Positions 32,431 to 42,244 of a stretch of 64,000 nt of DNA are shown here, one piece after another. This DNA is from Symsagittifera roscoffensis. Taxonomy: Eukaryota > Xenacoelomorpha > Acoela > Convolutidae. The DNA lies in assembly GCF_963678635.1 (NCBI RefSeq), contig NC_087064.1, forward strand, positions 26,578,189-26,642,188, written 5' to 3'. The notes beneath the pieces were generated by a model, which did no database searches, was not told the origin of the DNA, and worked only from the letters and a program-made list of their open reading frames with translations. The translations under genes were made by a program, and so were the position numbers. The stretch's first letter is position 1; each line of letters begins with the position of its first letter.

Positions 32431-33924
32431 TTATAAAAGAAGTGTGAATCATAAACTGTTTTAAAAAGTCAAAGAGCTTTGAAGACATGTATTTTTTCAC
32501 TCAAATTAAAAATCAAGCCAGTATTTTTCTGCTTACTTGAGTTCGTTGACTCTTCCAATTGCTTTTTTTATTTAGGTTTCAAGTTTTTTTTGGCTGATCG
32601 TTTTTAAAAAATTTGCGTTCAAATTTTTTTTACTTTTTTTTTGGTTTGTTTTTTGGTTTCATTTCAAATAAACCTCAAATTTTTAAAATGCAAATGGAGC
32701 TAAAAGGTGATTTTTTTTTCTATTTCAAATGTGGATTTCTGCTTGAAAGGTTTTAAAAAAAAACCTTTTAATCCAGCTTTCTCCATTCGATTGAGGCAAT
32801 CTTGAATCCGATTTATGACGAAAGGAGTTTCAATATAACATCTAGTTAGGTACAAAAGACATTTTACAAGTAGAATTGGATGGAAAAAACATAGCGTACG
32901 TACGGTAGAAAGTTTTTAAAAACGTACTCGAGAAAATTGAAAAGTTTGTTTGATATTATTTTGCTCAGTTTTAAGTTTTCGGCTTTCAAATGCAAAACAA
33001 AACTATCCTCTTTGAAACATGTGCAAAAAATTGAGTTTTGAAGCAGATGATTTTAACCGGACAATCACTAGGTGTTTAGATTACGATTTTTTTTGTATCT
33101 ATTTCACAAACAAGCTTGCAAGTGTAGTGTTATAATATTAGACAATTTTGTCCAACCCAAGTTGTGTAACTTTATGCGCTCTTCACATAGCATATTATCG
33201 AACTATATTCTCTTTGTTGAAACAAAATTTTTTGCTTCTTGATACCTGAGAATAAAGTATTGGTTAAAGTTGATAAAGGCGAGTTGCCATGGCTAAATGT
33301 TTAAGGCAAATGGCTCAGATGTCCGGGTTGGAACTTCGTAAAGTATTTTTTTTCTCGAAAGTTTTTTTTCCTCCAAAACGAGACAGTTTTTTTTCTGTTT
33401 CCAATTTTTCAAGGAAAGCGAAGTAATCTGAATTGATTCTGTTTTGTATTTGGCGTCTGACTTCTACTTTATTTTTTTGAGGCTTTTTTTTCGAATGTTC
33501 TTTTTTTTCAAAGGAAGTCTTTTTTACAAATGAAGCTCAAATCATGTCGTCCAATAAGAAAAATGAAACCGATCATAATGAAATCGATGAAGTGGAAATG
33601 TTGTATGTTGATCTAACTTCTTCTATCAAATCAGTTGTTTGAAGTCTTAGTGAACGAAGACACTTATTCGAGTCGCGGTAAAATAATTTTTTTATTTCTT
33701 TTTTTTGCAGAAAAAAAATCTTAAAATTGTGGAGTTTTTGCGGTTTCAGTTATGATTTTTGGGGGTCCGGCTCGCTTATTTTTAGGAACGATGAACGCAG
33801 TGACTACTCTTATATAGGTCTTGGCGATTTCTTTGTTTTTCAGGAAAAATTCTTAAATTTTTTTCAAGCTTAACTTTGATTTTTTCGCTGTTTGACTTTT
33901 GATTTTTTTTAAGGTCACTTCATT

Positions 33925-34085
33925 TCTCATGTTAAACGAAAGGCAAACTCCACTATGGAACAACAAAAGTGGAAAGGTCACGAATAACGTGATCGACTTC
34001 CAATATAGGGTATAGATTTTGAATATCAGATTTCCCAGCGAAATAAAAGTTTAACCTGTTGATCCAGTTTTCTCAAATTGAAGCA
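33925..34085 (+). repeat. Unclassified intronic repeat, copy 3
   Basis: Diverged copy (AAGGCAAACTCCACTATGG…, then TTGATCCAGTTTTCTCAAATT). Confidence 0.55.
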
Positions 34086-34385
34086 CCAATGTTAAATTGT
34101 TTTTAGCTGTAAGGCCATATATATTTTTTAAAAATTCGAAAGTTCATTTTTTTTGTGAAACACTAGGTCAGTTTTTTTCTCTCCTTGCGTTCATTACTCT
34201 TTTCCAACTGGCTGACTATGTTGACTATGTTTTTATTGATACGATGTACTTTGAATGAATTTGAAGGTTGAAAATTTTAATGAAAAAAGGGAAAATATGA
34301 AGTTCAATCACTTTATATCAGCAATAAACTCTAACTAAAGAGTTAACAAATAACTGATGAGTTCCTTATTTGTTTGTTTCTTCAG

Positions 34386-34691
34386 GCAATTAAGGCTGAA
34401 GTAGGAGAGCTTGAAGCGTTCATGTCCAAAGTACATGAAGAAGGCATGGAGTTTCTGCGCATGACAAAGCCATACACAGTGCAAGAAACCTCCCAACTAC
34501 CCACAGAAGATGATCAAGGAAGTGACACAGAAAGTAGCTTCGTGTCAGTGCCGACCAGTTCTGGCTTCATTGATCAGTGGAACTACCTGAAGCACAGACT
34601 AGAAAAGCGCCAGGCGAAGATTATGAGCGTGCTGTCTAATAATGTGCCAACGCTGAATGCGGCTTCAAGTTCACAGAGAATTGCATTCACG
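34386..34691 (+). CDS. Spectrin-repeat protein, exon 8
   Basis: Acceptor TTTCTTCAG, donor ACG/GTAAGT (strong); 102 codons, phase 0. Helical segments flank an acidic Ser/Thr linker (PTEDDQGSDTESSFVSVPTS), then FIDQWNYLKHRLEKRQ, a spectrin-like helix. Confidence 0.8.
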
Positions 34692-34925
34692 GTAAGTCTT
34701 ATTGATGTCGGTTTTGTCGGAGATGGTCGCCGTCCTTGCAATCGACTGCGTTATTGCAACCAGCAAATTGATTGCTCGGAACTGTCGGCAATTAAAAAGA
34801 ACTATATTGTTTAGTTGTGACTATGAACAGCGGATCTCTATGATATCTACGAGTCGGTTTGAATAGTGAGAAATATCATCATCAAAAAATGTCGCAAAGT
34901 TAAATAAAGCAAGGTTTCATTTCAG

Positions 34926-35072
34926 GAGAACTTAATAGCCGTGTCGGATGATGCTATGCAGTCTCTGGAGTCGCGCCAAATGTCACACAAGTATGAGCCA
35001 GATGCGTCCACTCGTGCTCTACAACTTCACTTTCAGACTATTCAAAACTGCTGGAAGACACTCATATCCCAG
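34926..35072 (+). CDS. Spectrin-repeat protein, exon 9
   Basis: Acceptor TTTCATTTCAG, donor CAG/GTAAGA; 49 codons, phase 0. Ends HFQTIQNCWKTLISQ, a typical helix C (W-x2-L) of a spectrin repeat. Confidence 0.8.
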
Positions 35073-35802
35073 GTAAGAATATATTTCACCATAAGAAGAT
35101 ATGTCAATAAGTCAGAACAATGTTTATCTGCAGTGTTTTTAGATGTAAGGAACCTAGTCTATATCTTGTAGGCAGGGTTGCATGATTAAAATCAACTTGA
35201 TTTAAATCATTGATTTAAATCGGATTTTAATCGTAGAATAAAAATCAAAAAAATCAACCCTTGTGTTATCCTGCCAAGTGCCGCGGTAAACATACAACCC
35301 AGCTTGCAGTATATTACTTTGGTTATGTAATTCGCTCTTCATAGCATACTTTTAACTGGCAAACTTTTTCAGCACTTTCGGATTTATCCATTCCAGTCTC
35401 AGAAATTGACTGGGAATTGAAAAATATGGGTAACTTGTTCTTCTTTCGGATGCTGAATCAGTAATTTTGCGTAAATTAATTGATTCTTGAAACAAAAACG
35501 TTTCCAATAAAAATCGAAAAAAATCAAGGTAAAATAATAAAAATCGGGTTTAAATCAATCGTCATCAGATTTTTATGCAACCCTGCTTGTAGGGTTTTCT
35601 ATGATAGGTTCTGCTCATGGCGGGCATCCCTCCGCTCCCTCCACCATTAAGTAATTACTCTCTGCGTCTCATAAGGCTGAAATGAAGAAATGTAATGACA
35701 TTTTGTAAAGTTTTGTCTTAATGGTTTTGATCGAAGATTAAGTTTTTTTGTTGAGACATGTAATGCAGGAGTTAAGTGACAGCACTAGTAGCTTTGATTT
35801 AG
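35073..35802 (+). other. Intron 9 with hAT-type MITE
   Basis: 730 bp; more than half is the MITE at 35173-35585. Nothing else seen. Confidence 0.7.
35173..35585. mobile_element. hAT-type MITE with perfect 8-bp target duplication
   Basis: Ends CAGGGTTGCAT…ATGCAACCCTG, flanked on both sides by CTTGTAGG (35165-35172 and 35586-35593). Length 413 bp, no ORF. Subterminal AT-rich repeats (GATTTAAATC) occur at both ends. The 8-bp duplication and CAGGG start are hAT hallmarks; it would need a hAT transposase in trans. Confidence 0.9.
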
Positions 35803-36486
35803 GTCAAATCTAAGGACCGGCGTTTGGACCGTCTCCAGGAATTGCAGACCAAATACATGGGTGCCTTGAACGACGCTATTACTTGGCTAGACTCAGTCGA
35901 GCTCAAGATATTCTCTAATGGACTGGTCAGGTCTTGCGAGGAACAGCTAATGGACCATGAAATTCTTTTCAAGGAGATGACAACCTTTCAAACTGAGATT
36001 GAGATCCTGAACGCTGCATGCGCAGAAGTCATGCGAGAGAATGCTAGTGCCCCAAAACGTGATCAAGCTGACCGAGTTGTTGTTCAGCTGAAGTCCCGTG
36101 TAAACGACCTTGAAACTGCTATAAAGAGAAAAGATGCTAAAGTTCAGCGAAATGCTCTAGCAAGAAAGAATCAACAAGATGGCATTGGGAATCTATTCCA
36201 CAAGTTAGAAGATTTGAGGGATAACGTATTAGAATCATTGAGACGCAATGATTTGACATCGCTCGACAAAAATGACATGTTAAGTAAACACCAAGAAGAA
36301 TTCAAAAAAGTTCAAAGTGATTTGGCTGAGTTGACCTTGAAACACCGAGAGATGGCAGTCGAAGCTAGTGTGAATGGCGATCATGAGTCAGATAACAGTC
36401 TGTCGATGTTGGAACGTCTTTTAGATGACGTCACTTACTTCATGCAACAACTGGAGGCGAAAATACTGAATGACGACGAGCTCAAG
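35803..36486 (+). CDS. Spectrin-repeat protein, exon 10 (228 codons)
   Basis: Acceptor TTTGATTTAG, donor AAG/GTTTGT; the longest exon, phase 0. It holds about two spectrin repeats. The first starts LQELQTKYMGALNDAITWLDSVE (helix A with WL…E). A basic helical linker (KRKDAKVQRNALARKN) and a second unit with SMLERLLDDVTYFMQQLEAKI follow. It continues the helix C ending exon 9. Confidence 0.85.
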
Positions 36487-36976
36487 GTTTGTCTCCTTGT
36501 TTAAGGTGTTTATAAATCTGCGTACAGATGTTTATAACATGCTTGAAAGTTATTTCAATTTAAAGAGTTCAACATCCTTTTTAACTGATAACGAATAACC
36601 ACATCGTTGAAATTTAAGTAGTTTGGTAAAGCACTATGACAAAAACCAATTATAATAGTGTCCCTACATTCGCTGCAGGTTTTATATATATATATCCCTT
36701 CAAAACATTAATTCGTCGGGCGCGAGATCTCATATTCTGAATTTAGTTCTAAAAGCTAATATTTGAACCAAGGTTAATTGGTTATAAAGGCCTGTTCGTA
36801 ACGAAATTGTGTAAAACCATTGGTTGTAGGTTAAATCAATATAAAGAAACGATGCTTTAATTTAAACGGCTTAAGCAATTGTTAAAAATATTTATATTAT
36901 GCAGAACGGAAGTTGGAAACAAAAAAGTTTCGAAAAAGTAACTTCAATCCAAATTTGGAAAACTGTGTCCTTTTAG
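36487..36976 (+). other. Intron 10
   Basis: 490 bp; a TA microsatellite near 36680, otherwise nothing recognised. Confidence 0.6.
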
Positions 36977-37108
36977 GTTCAATTCACGCATGTGCTGTCC
37001 GAGTATGGGACATTTCTGCTGGGAGTGGAGAACAAACTCAAGTGTGAGACGGATTCCATGTCGGCCTCGAATGCAGAAGCTCTTGCAGTCTCACTTGAAA
37101 GTTTTAAG
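36977..37108 (+). CDS. Spectrin-repeat protein, exon 11
   Basis: Acceptor GTCCTTTTAG, donor AAG/GTGACA; 44 codons, phase 0 (VQFTHVLSEYGTFLLGVENKL…), helical. Confidence 0.75.
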
Positions 37109-37379
37109 GTGACAGGAGAAATGTTTTGAATATTTTTATTTGGTCTCTTACTGTTGATTTTTAAGCAAAACTTTGAGATATAAGATTAAATTGCAGCTCT
37201 GTTAATCACTGGTTGTCAGTTAATTTGTGTGAATATAAGCGTGTGAAGTAGGAGGAAAAAGTGACAAGAATCGAAGTTAAATTGGATTGTTCTGATGAGG
37301 TGCCGTGAAGTTAAGTTTGCAGTGAAGTTAAGTCTGCTGCCATGAATTAATAAATACAGTTAAAAATGTGAAACTTTAG

Positions 37380-37514
37380 GAGTTCTTTGAGGACTTGGAC
37401 GCTCACTGGCATGCAATGAACTCTTTCTATGACCAACTGGAAGCAGGTCTGAAGCAGCAGTTTGCAGAACAGGTGTCACACTTGAACAGCAATACACTCA
37501 AGCTCAAGGAGAAG
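37380..37514 (+). CDS. Spectrin-repeat protein, exon 12
   Basis: Acceptor GAAACTTTAG, donor AAG/GTAGCT; 45 codons, phase 0. FFEDLDAHWHAMNSFYDQLE is a spectrin helix C-like pattern (W-x2-M). Confidence 0.75.
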
Positions 37515-37688
37515 GTAGCTAATCGAGCATCATTTTAATTTTTCTTTCATTTCTAGTGAAGTCTCATTTTTTACCATAATGTTTAATGTCAGAATATTTC
37601 AGACTCTTGTGAGCATATCGGTTAGTTTTTTGTCATCCATGTTCGTATTAATCTAAAGAAAATTTTTTTGTCGTTTTAACAATCAGAT

Positions 37689-38139
37689 CAGTGATGTCCA
37701 TTTAAAAAAATAAAAATTGAAATTTAAATTAGATTTGCTCAAGAAAATTATAAAAATTGTTAGAAATTTAAATTTTTCTTCAGTCTGTTTTTTGCAGTTT
37801 TTCTGCCAATTTTGGGGACTTTTTGCAATTTTGTGAAAAGAATTCCCAAGCAATTTTTTGGGCATATCTATTTGCTACAAAAATTCACCAAATTTGTTGT
37901 GAAAATTTAGATTGTTTGGTTTTCGCGGAAATGTGAAATTAATTATCATGATTAAGCTCTGTACTTTGGCGTCGGATCGAATAGCGCCGGAGCAATTTGA
38001 GTTTTTTTCAATTTAAATTGCTCAGTTTAAATTAAAATTTTTCATTAAATTTGAGTGGGCTGATAATTTAACATTTAAGTAAATTGAAGTTTAAAGGAAA
38101 ATTTAAATTAATTTAAATTTTTTTAAATTGACATCACTG
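37689..38139. mobile_element. Second hAT-type MITE with perfect 8-bp target duplication
   Basis: Ends CAGTGATGTC…GACATCACTG (10 bp exact), flanked by AATCAGAT at 37681-37688 and 38140-38147. Length 451 bp, AT-rich, no ORF of its own. TIRs differ from the MITE at 35173, so it is another family. Confidence 0.9.
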
Positions 38140-38504
38140 AATCAGATGATTATTCCAAAATTTTTCTAGGGAAAAACGTCCTGAGTACCAAAATGAGCGC
38201 CAATTTCTCTAGCCTGCATCTGCGTTGCATTGGTCGAAATATTGGTAGTCATGAACGCATGTATATTTTTGAAGCAGAAACGAGAGTATCAGTTATTACA
38301 CAAGCAAAACTTGTGTTATATTATGATTTTTCTTTTTTTTTCAAACCTAAGTCGAGAATGATGTTGCGACGCATATATTGTTGCGACAAAATGTGTTAAT
38401 TTTGAAAGTGTTAATTTTGATCAAGAACTATCTCTTAGGTACAACCAATGCTAAGGTTAATAAGAAAGACTATTACAATACAAATAGCACTATAGCTTCA
38501 AGGT

Positions 38505-38580
38505 ATCTTGGATTCGTAGCCTAGAGGTAGGGAAGGAGACCGCAATAAAATAAGAGGGTTCGAACATGGGCAGAGTCGGA
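38505..38580 (+). repeat. tRNA-like SINE head
   Basis: TAGCCTAGAGGTAGG (38517 onward) resembles box A and GGGTTCGAACA (38556 onward) resembles box B, about 40 bases apart, the spacing of a Pol III promoter. The acceptor stem does not close, so this is a SINE or tRNA pseudogene. Body and 3' end not defined. Confidence 0.5.
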
Positions 38581-39209
38581 TGTTTTAAATGAACTTTTTC
38601 GTAAAGTAGTTAAAATGCGTCAGTTATATCAATTGAGGCATGTTAGTTGGTAAATTTCTTTTTTTCTCAAATTGACTGGTACTGCTAATGCGTCATAATT
38701 GGCTTGTATCACTGAGCAATTGTTTAGACTCACAATTGGCGTGCGTCGATGAGAAATTTTGTAGACTCAAAGTTTTACTAATTCAGTTTTTCCCAGTAGC
38801 GTTATCGGTCATATTTTTGCTTGTATATGCGAAATGCTACTTCGCTTCTGTGTTTCAAATTGAAGGGCACCTCTTTTTTCCGCAGTGTTCTTATTATTAT
38901 ATCCATGTTAGTGTTAACAGTGTTAGGAATTATGTCTCTAACACTGCTAAATTGTGCAGAAAAGTCATTCCGCCTTGTAAATAGTGCGAATCGAATCTAC
39001 TATTCTGTTTTTGAACTATACTGTTTCATTTTTGTCGTCTTAGTCACCGCAGAAAGGACATCTTGGACATCTGCGATTCTTTCTACCATTCCGAAACCAC
39101 CTTGTAAAGTTTTCAATGGTGCAGGTAGTTTTGATGCAAGACTTTTTTCAACATTTTAATTTAAAATTTTATGAAGTATTTATTTCTTCAATTTTTGGTT
39201 TGACTTTAC

Positions 39210-39272
39210 TGCAAGGGTTTTGCAATCGGGTACTAGGCTTTTTTTCCCTTAAAGAACTTTGTTCTCAGAAGA
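39210..39272 (+). repeat. Block resembling the PLE unit tail
   Basis: GCAAGGG…TTGCAATCGGGTACTAG followed by CTTTTT and CCC matches 13565-13622 of the PLE unit with small gaps. Probably an old relic of the same or a co-mobilised repeat. Confidence 0.55.
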
Positions 39273-40602
39273 GAAGAATTGGTAATCATTTTTATAACCC
39301 ATGGAAAGTGTAGTGTCTAGTAGTTGAATGTTAGGTATGGGCTTTGGGTTCCTGTTATGCGTTTTTGCAAGAGTATTTTTTTTCTGTGTCGAAATATTTC
39401 TGTAGAATATCGGAGCTGGAAGGTGTCGGCGTAATTTCCGAAAATTTTTCAAATTAACCTTCTTTAGTATTTTGCAGGAGCGATTGATTTCTAATATGAA
39501 GTTTAAGAAAAATTTAATTCATCCTTCTAAAACAATAAAAACGCACATTTTTGTTAAGTTTTTCGACATTTGATTTTATTTTTTTTGGTCAATGTATTCT
39601 AACCCTTTTTAAAGGTAGCCACTTCATTTGAAAAAAATTGTGTCAAATCAGAATTAAATCAACACAACCTTTTGGGTAATTTTATTCAAAAATGCTATAC
39701 GCATTTGCTGTTTTACTCTGTCAACTTGAGTTGCTGTCTGCTACTTTTCCTGATTAACTTGTTGTGTTCCTTTAAACAAATTAAATGTGTTGAAATAGTA
39801 ACGAAATAACTTTTTATGTTTTTCGTTGCCAGTTTTTTAAAAATATATATTCTATTTAATAGTATTTCACTTCCAGACAATATTGATACGTTTCCGGACT
39901 CATTCTTTTTTTAAAATAAAGATATTTCAATGATACGCCTTTTTTGTCTTTTTTATCAAAAATATTTCAATTGCGTTTTTTCTATTGATGTTTTTTCAGC
40001 TTTCTCTTTCTTCAAACTTGTTTTTGATTTACCGGAGTTTCTTTTTTTTAGGATTTAGAATTGGCGTTTGTTTTCGGCTTCAGAATTTTTCAAAGTTTTT
40101 TTGTATGTTTTTAGCAGCCTCTCTTTCTTGTTTCTACATATTTGTTTGATTCGAGGTTTTTTGAGCAATTTCTCCGTTAAGCAAGAAGAAAAGTTATTAG
40201 ATGTTGAATTGTTCTGTAATTGTTTTCGAAGTTTATGATTTTCAGAAGTTTGTTGTTTGTGGAATCGTTTCGAGTTTTTTTTTCAGGTGAAGTATGTTGT
40301 TTCCTTATTCTTACTTGTTTTGATTCTCGAAAAGTGATTTGAAATTGTCCGGTAATAGTGTATTGTCTTATCTGTAGAAAAATCAGAATTCTTTTTTTTT
40401 GCATCAGTGTGCCGCTTACGAATAGTTTCATCGCGTATATTTTGTATAGTTGGCAGGTTTAAAACGTCAGTTGGAGTCAAACTGAGTTCGTTGCTAGTTC
40501 TAATTTCAATAATATTTTCCAATGTTTTTTCAATCTGATTTTCAAAATTGTTTGCAATGTGATATTCCATTTTTTTCGAGACACATTTTCCATCGCAATT
40601 GT

Positions 40603-40697
40603 GCGAAGCTCTGTTTCCCCTCTGTGTTGAATTTGCTTTTAATCATATTCAGTCATTTTTGTATTGCAAAAGGCGCGAAGCTCTGCTTCGCTTCTGT
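40603..40697. repeat. Two hairpin repeats of the GCGAAGCT family
   Basis: GCGAAGCTCTGTTTCCC (40603) and GCGAAGCTCTGCTTCGC (40675), each followed by TCTGT; same family as 19577 and 38829. Confidence 0.5.
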
Positions 40698-40735
40698 CTA
40701 TTATTATGAACTATAATTATGATTATTGTTAACAG

Positions 40736-40921
40736 GGAGCGGAAGTTGGCAAGTGTCTGCAGATGAGTGTTGAGCATTGGGAGAGTGTGAGTAGAGACAT
40801 GGACTCGGCCGAGTTGTGGTTGAGCACAGCTCAGCAGAGCCCAGTGGCTAGACTGAGAGAAGACATGTGGATCCTAGTGGACACATGGGATGAGGCACGG
40901 GACCTCAAGGCCACACTCACG
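40736..40921 (+). CDS. Spectrin-repeat protein, exon 13
   Basis: Acceptor TTGTTAACAG, donor ACG/GTCAGT; 62 codons, phase 0. HWESVSRDMDSAELWLSTAQQ is a clear spectrin helix A (x-W-L), and DMWILVDTWDEARDLKATL a helix C. The acceptor has a poor pyrimidine tract. Confidence 0.8.
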
Positions 40922-41443
40922 GTCAGTATGGTCTGAAAATAAATTTCTTGATTTAGTTGGGTAGTAACCCCCATTTAATACTTGTGATCAACCACCTTTA
41001 GTGTTGGGGAAGGGTTTGTAGTAAAATTAGAACTGTTTGAGACCCACAAAATTTTAGGTATCAGGGTCAAAAATGTGACAGTTTGCGTATGTTTAAATTA
41101 GCCTTAGGACTTATTTTTTTGTTTTTATTTGTTTTCTTGACTTTATGGTTAGAAATAGTTCGATTCACCTCCAATTATTTGAAATAATTTTTCATGTGAA
41201 ATTTCAGATTATAAAGTTGAGTAAATAATTAAATTAATAGAAGATGGAAGATCATCACTGTTCTCACAGCTTTGGTAAACTGAAGATTCAACAAATTAAT
41301 CGCCTCTTTATTTTGAAAATTTACATCTTTCGGATAAATGCAATAAACTCATTGGGATCTTTTTTTTATGGCTGGCCTTTAATGGACTAAAACCGAATTT
41401 TTAAACCGGTGAACGTTTCATGTTTTCACATTTTATTTTACAG
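40922..41443 (+). other. Intron 13
   Basis: 522 bp, nothing recognised. Confidence 0.6.
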
Positions 41444-41773
41444 GACATGCAAGCTGACCTGTACGTACAAGAATCCAACGCTCACAGGGTGTTACAGAAA
41501 GCACGCCTCCTGTTCAAAAACCCAATCAACTGTCCCTCAATTGAAACGAGGTCATCCAAGTTCGAACAGAACTGGAACGATCTCTTCTCGACGGTCACAA
41601 AACGACACGAGCAGGTGTATATGCTGGTGGAAGAATGGAGCAAGTTTAACAAGCTGTCCAATGAGTTGGCACAGTGGCTGGATCGGGTCAGGGAGAAAGT
41701 GAATTATTTGAAGACTACAAAGTACTCGAATATGAATGCGGCTGAACTGTACCTTAAACTACAGGACCTCATG
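41444..41773 (+). CDS. Spectrin-repeat protein, exon 14 (110 codons)
   Basis: Acceptor TTTTATTTTACAG, donor ATG/GTACGA; phase 0. Contains the end of one repeat (FEQNWNDLFSTVTKRHEQV) running without a break into the next helix A (FNKLSNELAQWLDRVREKV), the hallmark linkage of tandem spectrin repeats. Best single-exon evidence for the family. Confidence 0.9.
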
Positions 41774-42084
41774 GTACGAAATAATTTTTCAATGAACATG
41801 TCATCAAATTAAGACAATGCCCTAACACGTGTTTGTATCATGCTGCAATTTCAACTGAAGTTCAAAAAAAACTAAAATAAATTGCTACTTGAAGTATTTC
41901 GCAAAGATATCAGAAAATATCTAGGGGCAGCGAAATCGAATACCTTCACAGATATTTTCTCTTGTAGTTTTGTGAAGTTGTTTTTTTTTTTGATAATTAT
42001 TTTCTCTAATTCTGTTGCACACGCTAAGGTTAGTAGTTGAAGTCGACCTCTAGTCCAATATATTGAATAGTAACATATTGACAG
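41774..42084 (+). other. Intron 14
   Basis: 311 bp, nothing recognised. Confidence 0.6.
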
Positions 42085-42244
42085 GCGATGGCTCGAGACA
42101 TGGTGTGGAATGAAATGACCTTGGAGCGCATCGGACACCTGGCGGAGTCAGTGAAGAGACAGTGCTGCAGTCACATGCCCAAAGAAGTGGAGACCAAACT
42201 AAGGACTATCCACACCCAATGGGACTTCGTCAGACACGAAATTG
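42085..42244 (+). CDS. Spectrin-repeat protein, exon 15 (last in window)
   Basis: Acceptor CATATTGACAG, donor ATTG/GTAAGT (strong); 53 codons plus one base, so it exits in phase 1, unlike exons 2-14. Ends TIHTQWDFVRHEIG, a helix C. The next exon lies beyond 64000. Confidence 0.85.

Larger units (their letters stand above)
30864..34385 (+). other. Intron 7 (3.5 kb) with repeats
   Basis: T-rich, no coding sequence recognised. Holds a MITE-like inverted repeat (31476-31849) and three copies of an unclassified repeat (31945, 32250, 33925). Confidence 0.6.
37515..40735 (+). other. Intron 12 (3.2 kb) with mobile-element remnants
   Basis: Contains a hAT-type MITE (37689-38139), a tRNA-like SINE head (38505-38580), a PLE-tail-like block (39210-39272) and three hairpin repeats (38829, 40603, 40675). 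ORFs present are T-rich and unconvincing. Confidence 0.6.

Noticed and set aside
38688-39159. Long T-rich plus-strand ORFs in intron 12
   Set aside because: Hydrophobic composition is explained by T-rich DNA; no splice sites in a matching frame and repeats lie within.
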